From assembly GCF_900199455.1 (NCBI RefSeq), contig NZ_FZQR01000005.1:310001-374000 (forward strand): a stretch of DNA of 64,000 nucleotides, in the 5' to 3' direction. Both the position numbers and the translations under genes were made by a program. This document shows positions 52,244 to 61,447 of this stretch, piece by piece. This stretch comes from Mesorhizobium carmichaelinearum. Lineage in GTDB: Bacteria > Pseudomonadota > Alphaproteobacteria > Rhizobiales > Rhizobiaceae. Positions within the stretch are counted from its first letter, which is position 1. Each line of letters opens with the position of its first letter. The notes beneath the pieces are model-generated. The model saw only the letters and a list, made by a program, of their open reading frames with translations, had not been told where the DNA came from and did no database searches.

Positions 52244-52945
52244 ATGTCGAACAATGCAGCAAATTCCGTCGTCCTCGTGCATGGCGGCTTCGTCGATGGC
52301 TCCGGCTGGGAAGGCGTCTACCACCAGCTCAAGAAGGACGGCTACGACGTCACCATCGTCCAGAACCCGACCACCTCGCTCGCCGACGATGTCGCGGTGA
52401 CCAAGCGCGCCATCGCAGAGGCGAAGGGCGATGTCATCCTGGTCGGCCACTCCTATGGCGGTGTCGTGGTGTCGGAAGCCGGCACCGATCCCAAGGTGGC
52501 TGCCGTCGTCTATATCGCGGCCTTCGCGGCGGATGCCGGCGAGTCGGTCTCGACCCTGATCGCCAACCCGCCTCCCGGCGCTTCCGTGCCGCCGATCCTG
52601 CCGCCCGTCGACGGCTTCCTGATGCTCGACAAGGCCAAGTTCGCCGCTGCCTTCGCCGCCGATGTGCGTCCCTCGCTCGCTGCCTTCATGGCGGACTCGC
52701 AGGTTCCGTGGGGCATTCCGGCGCTCGAAGGTAAGGTCACCAATCCGGCCTGGAGAGTGAAGCCGAGCTGGTATCTCGTCGCCACCGACGATCATATGAT
52801 CCCGCCGCCGGCACAGCGCCAGATGGCGACCCGGGCCGGCGCGACAACGGTCGAAGTGCCCGGCAGCCACGCGGTCTATGTCTCCGATCCCTCGGCTGTC
52901 GCCAAGATCATCGAACAGGCGGCGACGAGCGTCGGCAAGAAGTGA
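52244..52945 (+). CDS. Alpha/beta hydrolase
   Basis: A 233-residue hydrolase, ABhydrolase_6/EstC-like. It has VVLVHGGFVDGSGWEGVY (oxyanion), the nucleophile Ser70 in VGHSYGG and the His in VPGSHAVY. The acid is probably in LVATDDHMIP. Length and pattern match the secreted or cytosolic esterases common in soil bacteria, but no signal peptide is present. AAGGAG is 7 nt before ATG 52244. A terminator-like hairpin follows at 52974. Confidence 0.9.
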   Translation: MSNNAANSVVLVHGGFVDGSGWEGVYHQLKKDGYDVTIVQNPTTSLADDVAVTKRAIAEAKGDVILVGHSYGGVVVSEAGTDPKVAAVVYIAAFAADAGESVSTLIANPPPGASVPPILPPVDGFLMLDKAKFAAAFAADVRPSLAAFMADSQVPWGIPALEGKVTNPAWRVKPSWYLVATDDHMIPPPAQRQMATRAGATTVEVPGSHAVYVSDPSAVAKIIEQAATSVGKK

Positions 52946-52973
52946 AGCGAGCCTGCCTCTGCTTTGAAGGACA

Positions 52974-52997
52974 GCCCGGACGTTGGTGCGTCCGGGC
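52974..52997 (+). terminator. Hairpin terminator after the hydrolase gene
   Basis: GCCCGGACG (52974-52982) pairs perfectly with CGTCCGGGC (52989-52997) around TTGGTG, followed after a few bases by a T-rich tract. Confidence 0.7.
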
Positions 52998-53130
52998 ATT
53001 TGCTGTTTTGACCCGGAGACACTCTTCAGTTTAGCTTTAGGAAATGAAACTGGTATCCATATTTGGCTACGAAGTTGAGTGGATAATAGATAGAGTAATA
53101 GGTTGCGGGTTGGGCAAATGGATTTGATCA

Positions 53131-53892
53131 GTGACTAAGCGCGAGGATGATGGCCACAATGAGCATATGCGGACTTATCGCGGATATTTGAGGAGTCTAA
53201 ATCGGCCCTTGGCGGAGGAATACATACGCCAGCAAAGGCCGAATGTATCCACAGCCATCGATGCGTTGGCCAAAGCTGTCCCCGTCGCTCAGGCTATTGC
53301 ACAGCTTCACGAAGCAATTCGCCGTTCACCCGCGAGAAATTTCTGGCCGGTAATCCGCGAGACCAAGGGTGTGCTTCTCGTTCGACCGACTGACTCGGAC
53401 CAAGATTGCCCTTGGCCGTGGAGGCGAACAAAAAGTGGCAATATGAGCTACAAACTGCCCGGCCATCTTCTGTTCTCACCTTGGCCACCAAATTTCCATC
53501 GCATGCTCCTGAGTTGCATGGGCGGACTTCAGCGAGTGATGGCCGATATCGACGACCTGGAAAGCAAGAGTGATTTTTCGATCACGTTCCTCCCTTATAG
53601 AATTTGGTCAGCAATGCTGCGACCAAAATTCCTCATTCCCGAGATCCAACTGTTTCAAAGGTTTGCCGTGCCGGACAGCATAGCGGCCCTGGATAGGTGG
53701 TCCAATGAACCCCAGCGTGGTTCGAATATTGCGCTACGGATTTCGCAAGGAGCGCTGGTCTACAACGACGGGTCAGATCGTTGCGAAATTGAAATTCCCG
53801 AGGCGCTGACCAAACCTCTCTTTGTCCCATCGGCGCCTCGACCGCTGGAATTGCACGTGGTCCGAGCCGGAGGGCGATCCTATGACCCTTAA
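53131..53892 (+). CDS. Hypothetical protein, AT-richer than neighbours
   Basis: A 253-residue soluble protein starting at GTG 53131 or at ATG 53167 (MRTYRGYLRSLNRPLAEEYI). Codon use is less GC-rich than the flanks, and the upstream ~100 nt are AT-rich, so it may be acquired. It contains WPVIRETKGVLLVRPTDSDQ and KLPGHLLFSPWPPNFHRMLL; no known domain or membrane segment. A possible strand-rich C-terminus (ALRISQGALVYNDGSDRCEI) is seen. Function unknown. Confidence 0.55.
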   Translation: MTKREDDGHNEHMRTYRGYLRSLNRPLAEEYIRQQRPNVSTAIDALAKAVPVAQAIAQLHEAIRRSPARNFWPVIRETKGVLLVRPTDSDQDCPWPWRRTKSGNMSYKLPGHLLFSPWPPNFHRMLLSCMGGLQRVMADIDDLESKSDFSITFLPYRIWSAMLRPKFLIPEIQLFQRFAVPDSIAALDRWSNEPQRGSNIALRISQGALVYNDGSDRCEIEIPEALTKPLFVPSAPRPLELHVVRAGGRSYDP

Positions 53893-54043
53893 AGCCGTTA
53901 CGGCACGTGTCGAGGGAAGGCGCTATGGACTGCGTGGCCGGCAACAAGCAAGAAGTCCGATGCCGCTTTTGGCAAACACATCGTCCGGTGTTCCGGGATA
54001 ATGTGCTGGCTGAATAAGCTTGAGACAGGCGGTTCCGGACACG

Positions 54044-55024
54044 ATGGCCAGACGGTTTGCGTTTCTCCTGGTGCGCGACTTCACGCTGTCGCCGCTGTCG
54101 CTGTTCATCGACACGCTGCGGCTGGCGGGCGATGAGGGCGACCGCAGCCGCAGGATCGAGTTCGACTGGGAGATTGTCGGCGAACGCGGCCTGCCGATCC
54201 GGGCAAGCTGCGGCGTCGAATTGCTGCCGACCAAGGGGATCGGCAATCCGGAGGATTTCGACAATGTCGTGGTGGTCGGCGGCCTGCTCGACACCAACCG
54301 CAGCCTGAGTTCCGACAAGGAAGCCTTCCTGTTGCGCGCCGCCGAGAAGGGGGTGCCACTGACGGCGCTCTGCACCGGAAGCTTCGTGCTGGCGCGCTAC
54401 GGCCTGCTCGACGGCTATAGCGCCGCCGTCAGCTGGTTCCACATCAAGGATTTCCGCAACCAGTTCCCCGATGTCAACGCCCATGCCGACAGCCTGTTTT
54501 CCGTCGACCGGGGCCGCTCGACCTGCGCTGGCGGCACGGGGGCGGCCGACCTCGCCGGCTATTTCGTGTCACAGTTCATCGGCCAGAAAGCTGCGGAAAA
54601 GGCGGCCAAGATCCTGGTGCTCGACCGCATAAGAAGCAGCCGCGACGTGCAACCCGTCGGCGACCTGTTTCCAGCGGCGTCGAGCCGCGCCGTGAAGCGC
54701 GCCTTGCTTTTGATGGAGAGCAACCTCCAGGAGACGCTGCCGGTTAGCGAGATCGCCAGCCGGCTGAACTGCTCGCGGCGCCAGCTCGAGCGGCTTTTCG
54801 GCACCGAGCTCGGCATCGGCCCGATGGCGGCCTATCTGGCGCTCAGGGTCCATCATGCCAAGTCACTGCTCGAAGGCAGCGACCTGCAGATCGGCGATAT
54901 CGCCTATCGCTGCGGCTTCACCAATGCCGGCCATTTCAGCCGCGTGTTCCGCCAGCAGACCGGCATCACGCCAACCCATCTCAGGCATCCCAACCGCATG
55001 CCTAACGGCGCGGCGGGACACTGA
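54044..55024 (+). CDS. GlxA-family AraC-type transcriptional regulator
   Basis: A 326-residue regulator with an N-terminal DJ-1/PfpI-like domain (FLLVRDFTLSPLSLFIDTLR; the LTALCTGSFVLARYGLLDGY elbow with Cys) and a C-terminal double AraC HTH (LPVSEIASRLNCSRRQLERL; IGDIAYRCGFTNAGHFSRVF). ATG 54044 is preferred to a TTG at 54020. The PfpI-like domain usually senses a small nitrogenous ligand in this group. Target genes are not indicated by its neighbours. Confidence 0.9.
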   Translation: MARRFAFLLVRDFTLSPLSLFIDTLRLAGDEGDRSRRIEFDWEIVGERGLPIRASCGVELLPTKGIGNPEDFDNVVVVGGLLDTNRSLSSDKEAFLLRAAEKGVPLTALCTGSFVLARYGLLDGYSAAVSWFHIKDFRNQFPDVNAHADSLFSVDRGRSTCAGGTGAADLAGYFVSQFIGQKAAEKAAKILVLDRIRSSRDVQPVGDLFPAASSRAVKRALLLMESNLQETLPVSEIASRLNCSRRQLERLFGTELGIGPMAAYLALRVHHAKSLLEGSDLQIGDIAYRCGFTNAGHFSRVFRQQTGITPTHLRHPNRMPNGAAGH

Positions 55025-55045
55025 AGGCGAGAACGAAGCGCTGCC

Positions 55046-56932
55046 TCAGCCCTTCGAAATGCCACGCTCTATCAGCCGGGCCAGACGCGCCGAAAATGCC
55101 CTGGCGTCCGCCGGCTTGTCGCCGTCGAGGACACGAGCCTCATCATAGAGCAGATGGGCCGCGTCGTCCTTGAAGGCCTGCTCGTCGTCGCCGAGGCTGG
55201 CCAGCGCCAGCACGCGCTCATGCCTTGGGTTGATTTCGAGGATCGGCTTTGCCGCCTTGTCGAGACGGCCGGCGGCGTTCATCAGCCGCTCGAACTGCCG
55301 GTCGGGGCCATGTTCGGGTGCGACCAGGCAGACCGCGCTTTCGGTCAGGCGGTCGGACGCCTTCACATCCGAGACGGCGTCGCCAAGCGCTGACTTGACG
55401 AAGGCGAGGAAGCCGTCGACCTCCGGCGTTGCCGCCGCGTCCGGCTTGTTGGCGTCGTCACGCAGCGGGATGTCGGAAAGCTCGGCCACGCCCTGCGTCA
55501 CCGACTTGAACGGCTTGCCGTCGAAGTCCGGCGCCATCGTCACCCAAAAACTGTCGACTGGATCGGTGAGCAGCAGCACTTCGATGCCGCGCGCTTTAAA
55601 ACCTTCGAGCTGCGGCGAGGCTTCGAGCCGGGCGCGGTCGTCGCCAGCCATGAAGAAGATCGCCTTCTGGCCTTCCTTCATCGCGCCGACATAGTCGGCG
55701 AGGCCGCGCCAGCCTTCTCCTGATGTGGTCGAGTGGAAGCGGGCGAGCTTCAGCAATTGCTCGCGCCGTTCGTAATCCTCGTAGAGCCCTTCCTTGAGGA
55801 CGACGCCGAAATTCTCCCAGATCTTGGCATAGGCCTCGGCCTCGTTCTCGGCCAGCTTGGCGAGGTCGCCGAGCACGCGGTTGGTCAGGCCCTTGCGGAT
55901 GGAGGCCAGCAACGGGCTTTCCTGGATCATTTCGCGCGAGACGTTGAGCGGCAGGTCGGCGGAATCGACCAGGCCGCGCACGAAACGCAGATAGCGCGGC
56001 ACAAGGTCGGCATCGTCGGTGATGAAGACACGGCGCACATAGAGCTTCATGCGGCCCTTGCGGTCCTGATCGAAGAGATCGAACGGACGCGAGCCGGGCA
56101 CGAAGGCGAGCACCGAGTATTCCTGCCGGCCCTCGGCACGGAAATGGATGGTGGCGGCCGGCTCGTCATACTGGCCGGCGACGCTGCGGTAGAAATCGGT
56201 GTATTCCTCGGGCTTGATCTCGCTCTTCGGCCGGACCCAGAGTGCCGTGCCATCGGCGATGTCGCGTGCCTCGGCGCCGGGTTTTTCCACCAGCGTAATC
56301 GGCACCGGTACATGGCCCGACTGCGACTTGGCCAACTGCTCGAGCCGGTAGGAGCCAGTGTAGGAGACGGCGTCGTCCATCAGATGCAGCACGACGCGGG
56401 TGCCGCGCTTCGGTGCGGCTTCGAGCGGGGCGGGGGCGACCTCGTAGGAACCCTTGCCGTCGGACGACCAGCGCCAGGCCTCATCGCTGCCGGCCAGGCG
56501 GCTGATGACGTCGACGCGGTCCGCCACCATGAAGGCGGAGTAGAAGCCGACGCCGAACTGGCCGATCAGCTGCGTGTCCTCCGTGCCTGAGCCGACGCGC
56601 TCGATGAAGGCGCGCGTGCCCGAGCGTGCGATCGTGCCCAGCGCCTCGGCCATGTCGTCGCGGCTCATGCCGATGCCGTTGTCCTCGACGGTGATCTGCT
56701 TGTTGTCAGGATCGGCTGAAATCGAGATGCGCGGCTTGGGGTCGTCACCCAGCAGTTCCGGACGGCTGACGGCCTCGAAGCGCAGCTTCTCGCAAGCGTC
56801 CGCGGCGTTGGAGATCAGCTCGCGCAGGAAGACGTCCTTATCGGAATAGACCGAATGCACCATCATGTGCAGCAGCCGCGAGACATCGGCCTCGAATGGC
56901 CTGGTTTCCGTCGCTTTGGTGTCTGTCGTCAT
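55046..56932 (-). CDS. htpG: Molecular chaperone HtpG (Hsp90)
   Basis: A 628-residue Hsp90. The ATPase motifs are RELISNAADACEKLRFEA, ITVEDNGIGMSRDDM and IGQFGVGFYSAFMVADRV. The middle domain has VRRVFITDDADLVPRYLRFV and LPLNVSREMIQESPLLASIR. Normal length and complete. The start is ATG 56932 (MTTDTKATETRPFEADVSRL), consistent with family. It assists folding of client proteins under stress. It stands next to a repeat region. Confidence 0.96.
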   Translation of the reverse strand: MTTDTKATETRPFEADVSRLLHMMVHSVYSDKDVFLRELISNAADACEKLRFEAVSRPELLGDDPKPRISISADPDNKQITVEDNGIGMSRDDMAEALGTIARSGTRAFIERVGSGTEDTQLIGQFGVGFYSAFMVADRVDVISRLAGSDEAWRWSSDGKGSYEVAPAPLEAAPKRGTRVVLHLMDDAVSYTGSYRLEQLAKSQSGHVPVPITLVEKPGAEARDIADGTALWVRPKSEIKPEEYTDFYRSVAGQYDEPAATIHFRAEGRQEYSVLAFVPGSRPFDLFDQDRKGRMKLYVRRVFITDDADLVPRYLRFVRGLVDSADLPLNVSREMIQESPLLASIRKGLTNRVLGDLAKLAENEAEAYAKIWENFGVVLKEGLYEDYERREQLLKLARFHSTTSGEGWRGLADYVGAMKEGQKAIFFMAGDDRARLEASPQLEGFKARGIEVLLLTDPVDSFWVTMAPDFDGKPFKSVTQGVAELSDIPLRDDANKPDAAATPEVDGFLAFVKSALGDAVSDVKASDRLTESAVCLVAPEHGPDRQFERLMNAAGRLDKAAKPILEINPRHERVLALASLGDDEQAFKDDAAHLLYDEARVLDGDKPADARAFSARLARLIERGISKG

Positions 56933-57097
56933 TCCGATTTTTCCCACGCTGTTCATCCGCCCGCCGCGCCGTTGCGCGTTCGGGACTTCCTTTCAACCAT
57001 TGTTGGCGGCTCTGGCAACCCTGTCGGTCGGGCGAGCGCGCCGACGATATGGTGGTGAGATGCGAGGGCAACAAGAGGGCGCCGGCGGCGAAACTAT

Positions 57098-57296
57098 CGA
57101 TCTCCCCCCCTCGTGGGGGAGATGCCCGGCAGGGCAGAGGGGGGCGCTGTCCCGCCGACTTCACCTATTCGCAGGGCTCAGCGATGAGCGTTCCTTCCAA
57201 AGGCGAAAGTAATCCAACGCCATGAGATGTCGGCGGGCCAGCGCCCCCCTCTGGCCTGCCGGCCATCTCCCCCACGAGGGGGGAGATTGGCAGCGT
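57098..57296. repeat. Composite inverted palindromic repeat
   Basis: Left arm from 57098 (CGATCTCCCCCCCTCGTGGG...) with inner GCTGTCCCGCCGA, and right arm to 57296 (CTGGCCTGCCGGCC...). Same type as at 7.7, 12.9, 38.8 and 45.1 kb. It fills most of the gap between htpG and the secreted-protein gene. Confidence 0.75.
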
Positions 57297-57307
57297 TGGC
57301 GCCGCGC

Positions 57308-58192
57308 CTACTTCCCCGCCATGTGATCGGCCAGCGCCTGTGCCTGCGCAAGCAGCGCCGGGAAAGCCGCATCCGCCGGCAGGCTCTTGCCCAGGCAGGC
57401 GCGGAAGTCGTTGTCGCCTTTGGTCCAAGCGGCGTTGGCGGCGTCGGATGTGTTCTCGTCGCTGTCGTCGGTGGCTTGCTTGGCCAGTTTCTGGGCGGCG
57501 GCGTCGGCGGCGGTCCACACGGCGTCGCAGGCCGCGATCTTGGGGATGGGCGGTGCCGCGGGCGCTTCTGCGATCAGGACGCTGTTGTCCTTGACGACCG
57601 TGACGACGACCTCCTGGTCGTAGTTCGGCCCGACATCCTGCGCCCAGCCGCCGAGCCGTGCGATCACCATGTCGGCGCCGTCAGGCTTCTTCAGCGCAAA
57701 ATCGAGCGTGCCGGTGAAGGCGGCGTCGCTGCCGATGGCCTGGGTGTAGAAGGCATCGAGCTTCAGCGCCGCGTCGAAGCTGGTCGGCAGTTTGAGATCG
57801 GCGTCGGTCTCGGCGGCGCGCGACTTGAGCCAGCGCTCGACCAGTCCGCGTGTCGAGGCCACGATGCTGGGGCCATCCTCGGTGCCGTGGCGCAGGCCGT
57901 CCAGCATGCCGAAGCCGACATCTGAGGAACTGAGGCTTTCGAGATTGATCGTGCCGGCCGCCGGAAAATCCTTGACCGTGAAGGGGCCAAGCAGGGCGCT
58001 GAGGCGCTTTTCGAGGTCGGCGCGGGCCTTTTCATTGGCCGCATCGAGCGTTTCCACTGGGGTGTTGGCGCTGTCCATCGCCGCGATTGCCGCAATCGCT
58101 TTGTCGCGCGCGGCGATATAATCGTCCTCGGGTGCGGCGGCGAAAGCCGCACTGCTCGCAAGTGCAAACATGACCGTCCAGACCAACCGCAT
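57308..58192 (-). CDS. Secreted protein of unknown function
   Basis: A 294-residue exported protein. Signal peptide MRLVWTVMFALASSAAFAAA, with AAAGG-type ribosome site before ATG 58192. The mature part starts PEDDYIAARDKAIAAIAAMD, helical, and continues with FTVKDFPAAGTINLESLSSS and a beta-rich centre. Two Cys (AACDAVW, RACLGKS) near the C-terminus may pair. No family known to me. Probably periplasmic. Confidence 0.75.
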   Translation of the reverse strand: MRLVWTVMFALASSAAFAAAPEDDYIAARDKAIAAIAAMDSANTPVETLDAANEKARADLEKRLSALLGPFTVKDFPAAGTINLESLSSSDVGFGMLDGLRHGTEDGPSIVASTRGLVERWLKSRAAETDADLKLPTSFDAALKLDAFYTQAIGSDAAFTGTLDFALKKPDGADMVIARLGGWAQDVGPNYDQEVVVTVVKDNSVLIAEAPAAPPIPKIAACDAVWTAADAAAQKLAKQATDDSDENTSDAANAAWTKGDNDFRACLGKSLPADAAFPALLAQAQALADHMAGK

Positions 58193-58531
58193 GACAGAAC
58201 CTTTCTTCGTGGCGATCAACAGGCAAGGCAGCCATCGGGCAGCTTTGCGGCTATTGCGCGGCAGGAAACGTCGAGGCGAAACATCCTGATCGGCGAGGGA
58301 TAGCAAGCGCCGCCATTAACCATCAGTTAACTATCCGGTCGCCTTTGACTCAAATTTGACGGATACTGTTTTTGGCCAAACGAGGCTGATCGAGGGACCC
58401 GGAGAAGACAGTAATTTTTAGACTAGCGCGCGGCTTTCGGGAGCGCGCGGCAGCTTGAATTTTAAAAAGAGCGATGGACCACCGTCGCCTTGCGGGGAGG
58501 CGTCAGCATCATTCTTGATGAGGATCGCCGA
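58193..58531. other. Intergenic region with no gene found
   Basis: 339 nt between divergent genes, with AT-rich parts near 58310-58375 and 58415-58425. Promoters for both genes should lie here, but no clear pair of hexamers or palindrome was found. Confidence 0.4.
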
Positions 58532-58813
58532 ATGAAGATCGAAGATGCGGTTACTGCTGTAACAGCCGAGGCCAACGCGCTCATGTCGTGCCTCGGCCAG
58601 CCCGTGGTCGCCTACCACGTTACGGCCATCATGCGGGAGGCCGACCGGGAACACGCCAGGCAGATGCAACTCGCCCTGATGCGGCGAAGCATCGAGGCGC
58701 TGGTCGATGACGGCCTGGAGGATGTGGTCGCGGAGCATTTTGCCTCGCAGTTCGACGGGCGTCTCGGCTTGGCATGGATGCAGCTGCACGCATCCGATGG
58801 CGTGGCGCACTGA
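58532..58813 (+). CDS. Small hypothetical helical protein
   Basis: A 93-residue protein from ATG 58532 (MKIEDAVTAVTAEANALMSC) with AGGATC-like site upstream; the frame is open to 58490. It is mostly helical (ADREHARQMQLALMRRSIEA) with no signal or membrane segment. Family not recognised. It lies just before the convergent 3' end of the cyclase gene. Confidence 0.5.
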   Translation: MKIEDAVTAVTAEANALMSCLGQPVVAYHVTAIMREADREHARQMQLALMRRSIEALVDDGLEDVVAEHFASQFDGRLGLAWMQLHASDGVAH

Positions 58814-58931
58814 TCTCGGCCAACTGGCCTCACGCGAGTTCTAATTGACCGTTTTGCCAATGGCTGCGGTTCGCCGCAAGGCGGTCGTCGTCCACAGAGC
58901 CGTGCGAAAGGGTGTGGGCACACAATCGTGT

Positions 58932-60401
58932 CTATCCCCGCACAATTCGATAGACAGTAGCGTCACCCTCCACACCTCGAAGAGGCGCGTCAAAAGCCAC
59001 GACACGATGGCCGGCAAGCATTTCGCGAACCCCGGGCGCGGAATAGAGCGCCTCGGAAATGCAGACCTGTCCGGCTTCTGCCAAGGACTGCACGCGCGCG
59101 GCGACATTCACGGTCTGGCCGAAATAATCGAGGTTGTCGTTGAGCGTCACGGCGATCGACGGTCCACAGTGGGCGCCGATCTTGAGGATGATCCCCGGCC
59201 CGTCATGGTCGCCGTTGAAGCGATCGATTTCTTCAAAGATGTGGAGTGCAGCCGAAATCGCATCCGACGGCTGCGAGAATACAGCCATCACCGCGTCCCC
59301 AATCGTCTTGACCACCGCTCCGGAGTGCTGCTGAACCGCCACGTTGACCAAAGCGAAATGCTCGCGGACCAAAGCATAGGCGTTGAGGTCACCCAGGCGC
59401 TCATACAGGGCGGTCGAACCCTTGAGGTCCGTGAACAGGAAGGTGATCTGCCGGATGCCGAGCCCCTCCTTCTCGTCGACGCGTTCGGACCGGAACAGCT
59501 GGCGGAAGGTTTGCCGCGCAAGCAACGCTCCACCGGAGACATAAGGGTCGAAATCGAGCGCCGGCTTGGTGGTCAGCGCGACAAGTTCGGGCGGCCAGTT
59601 GATGACAAGCAACGAACCTCGCACCGTCCCCCTATTCGCGACCTCGATGACAATAGGACCAGGTGGCACCGTGGGCAACGCCGGCAAGAAGCGTTTGCCG
59701 TCATAATCGATCTTCAGAAGTGTCGGCGCCAACACCGGATCGCCTGATATTGGCACGGCGAATGCGGCCTGCGTCTGCACGTTGACGCCCGAAAGGGCAC
59801 CTGGTCCCAGGTCGGCACGGAGCACTGTGGTGGTGCCGGGCGGCAGAAACGTCATGCCCCGAACGAAGCCACGCAGAATGTCAAGAAAGCGAACGTCTTG
59901 GCCCGGCAGCCGCCCATCATGTCCGAAGTGGAGCTTCCAGTGAAAATCCTCGACAGGGAGCGTCTCGGGGTCGTGGTACGGCAAGCGCCGTAACTTCGGC
60001 GATACCGAGAAGGTGACCTCGATGAAGTCGTCGAGGTCGGTGTCGCCCGATACGTCGCACAGGCCACAGACGTAGTGGGTCTTCAACGTGCGCAAGGCGC
60101 CGAAACTATCGAGCACCATCCCGGACTGGGGACACAGCACATCCCAGCTCATGTCGAACAAGCCACAGCGGGCGGCATGAAGGAAGAGGTCGATTGCTTC
60201 AGCCTCGGCGATTGCGCGATCGCGAGCAAAGGACCGCGGATTAACGCGATAGAGCTGGTGGTCGTCAGCGCTCTTGATCAGCGTCTCGAATTTCGAGATG
60301 ACGCGTGGGCTCCAGGCTCGCGCCTGCTCCACCTTGGTCATCTTGCTTTCAAGAAGACGATCGTTGACTTCCGTCACGCCGGATCCTCGACCTTGCCTCA
60401 C
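58932..60401 (-). CDS. Class III adenylate/guanylate cyclase with N-terminal DUF5939-like domain
   Basis: A 489-residue soluble protein. The C-terminal ~180 residues are a class III cyclase: FLFTDLKGSTALYERLGDLN carries the first metal-binding Asp, and VVKTIGDAVMAVFSQPSDAI the second. The N-terminal ~280 residues (DLFLHAARCGLFDMSWDVLC, then HYVCGLCDVSGDTDLDDFIE) have a CxxC pair of the DUF5939-like type. It probably makes cAMP in response to a soluble signal. ATG 60341 (MTKVEQAR) is an alternative start. No partner gene is obvious. Confidence 0.87.
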   Translation of the reverse strand: MRQGRGSGVTEVNDRLLESKMTKVEQARAWSPRVISKFETLIKSADDHQLYRVNPRSFARDRAIAEAEAIDLFLHAARCGLFDMSWDVLCPQSGMVLDSFGALRTLKTHYVCGLCDVSGDTDLDDFIEVTFSVSPKLRRLPYHDPETLPVEDFHWKLHFGHDGRLPGQDVRFLDILRGFVRGMTFLPPGTTTVLRADLGPGALSGVNVQTQAAFAVPISGDPVLAPTLLKIDYDGKRFLPALPTVPPGPIVIEVANRGTVRGSLLVINWPPELVALTTKPALDFDPYVSGGALLARQTFRQLFRSERVDEKEGLGIRQITFLFTDLKGSTALYERLGDLNAYALVREHFALVNVAVQQHSGAVVKTIGDAVMAVFSQPSDAISAALHIFEEIDRFNGDHDGPGIILKIGAHCGPSIAVTLNDNLDYFGQTVNVAARVQSLAEAGQVCISEALYSAPGVREMLAGHRVVAFDAPLRGVEGDATVYRIVRG

Positions 60402-60511
60402 GACAGCCTACTAAAAAACCGGCGCGATGCGAATGGACTGAATTCCCTGTTGTACGCGGTCTGTCCAGGAGGCTCAGAACAGCACGCCGCGCACTGGAGC
60501 AGACGCGCCGA

Positions 60512-60539
60512 AACGGTGGCAGTTCTCGCTGCCACCGTT
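60512..60539 (-). terminator. Perfect 11-bp hairpin downstream of the DoxX-like gene
   Basis: AACGGTGGCAG (60512-60522) and CTGCCACCGTT (60529-60539) pair perfectly. It follows the minus-strand gene ending at 60577 by 37 nt. There is no strong T-run, so termination is likely but not sure. Confidence 0.55.
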
Positions 60540-60576
60540 GCATGAGCTCAATGGCCGCGACATTGAGGATTGCATC

Positions 60577-60915
60577 CTAGGCCCAGACCTGCAGCACGGC
60601 TGCGTCCGCCACGATCATGAAAGTAAAGCCGATCGCCGGGGCGAGGTGCTTGAAGCCCTCGCGTGCCTTGATCAGCGTGCCCAGCGCGGCGAGGATAAAA
60701 AGCGTGAGACCGACCAGCGCGATCATTCGCGTGGATGGAAACAGCAAGGCCGCCGCCCCCGCGACCTCCAGACCCGCCGTCAACAAACGCCACCCTTTGG
60801 GGTAGCCCCAGCGTTGGAAGTCCGCTTCGGCGTTGCCGGCATTGATGAGGTTGGCCAGACCTGCGCCGGCGAACGCCAGCGCAACGATCCCGTTCAAAAC
60901 CAGGGCGATGCTCAT
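60577..60915 (-). CDS. DoxX-like small membrane protein
   Basis: A 112-residue protein with four hydrophobic helices (~5-25, 48-65, 68-88, 93-110) and the DoxX-like pattern [20 protein letters not shown] and [20 protein letters not shown]. DoxX-family proteins sit in the inner membrane and are linked to redox or detoxification. AGGAG lies 8 nt before ATG 60915. Its start overlaps the stop of the SnoaL gene by 4 nt, so both are one operon. Confidence 0.85.
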   Translation of the reverse strand: MSIALVLNGIVALAFAGAGLANLINAGNAEADFQRWGYPKGWRLLTAGLEVAGAAALLFPSTRMIALVGLTLFILAALGTLIKAREGFKHLAPAIGFTFMIVADAAVLQVWA

Positions 60916-61373
60916 CGCGGAGCTCCTTGCGTCGGGTTGGCACCCGTGGGGTTGGCACCCGTGGGGTTGGCACCCGTGGGGTAGGCGCCCATCTGGTGTA
61001 GAACCTCCTGCAGATTGAGCTCGTCCCAATGCTCGACGAACCGATCGCCTTCGACGCGCCAGATATCGATCGAGCGCATGGCAATTTCGGCGCCCGATGC
61101 CGGAACACCAATGAACGGTCCGGTGTGGCGGGCCGTGTAGGTGTAACGGCCGACGACGCGGTCGCCGACGGCAAAGGCGTCCTCGACGACGACGTGGGTG
61201 TCGGAGAGGGTTTCGAACCAGTGGCCCATGAACTCAACGACGCCGGCCAGGCCGGGTCGGACGCCGGGGTTGTGGTTGACGTAGTCTTCAGAAACCAGTT
61301 CGGCGAAGCGTTCAGCGTTGTGGCTGTTCATGATGTCGGCGAACAAGTGAGCTAGATCGACGGGGTTGCGCAT
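60912..61373 (-). CDS. SnoaL-like / NTF2-fold protein with tandem-repeat tail
   Basis: A 153-residue protein, SnoaL-like polyketide cyclase fold ([40 protein letters not shown], then [20 protein letters not shown]). The fold ends near residue 130, followed by [20 protein letters not shown] encoded by 15-bp tandem DNA repeats. It overlaps the DoxX-like gene by 4 nt and is divergent from a TetR gene that probably represses it. Substrate unknown. Confidence 0.87.
   Translation of the reverse strand: MRNPVDLAHLFADIMNSHNAERFAELVSEDYVNHNPGVRPGLAGVVEFMGHWFETLSDTHVVVEDAFAVGDRVVGRYTYTARHTGPFIGVPASGAEIAMRSIDIWRVEGDRFVEHWDELNLQEVLHQMGAYPTGANPTGANPTGANPTQGAPR
60934..60990. repeat. 15-bp coding tandem repeat
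   Basis: GGGTTGGCACCCGTG is repeated three times exactly (60934-60978) with a fourth degenerate unit to ~60990. It encodes PTGAN units near the C-terminus of the SnoaL-like protein. Copy number could vary by slippage without shifting frame. Confidence 0.9.
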
Positions 61374-61396
61374 GTTGACCTCTATGGATTATAAGG

Positions 61397-61447
61397 CGAT
61401 ACACAATCGTATCGTATAAAATCATATAAGACGGAATCGTATCGTAT
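61397..61447. promoter_or_regulatory. TetR-type operator between SnoaL and TetR genes
   Basis: CGATACACAATCGTATCG (61397-61414) is a dyad with 6-bp arms. AATCGTATCGTAT occurs at 61405-61417 and again at 61435-61447, the second copy reaching into the ATG of the TetR gene at 61446. Repression of both divergent genes is inferred. Confidence 0.65.

Noticed and set aside
50603..52945. 780-codon plus-strand frame
   Set aside because: Only its last ~233 codons (from 52244) are a real hydrolase; the rest is antisense to the winged-helix/TolB/TPR gene.
60934..60990. Short direct repeats that might suggest a CRISPR array
   Set aside because: The 15-bp units are contiguous with no spacers and encode a PTGAN tail in frame.
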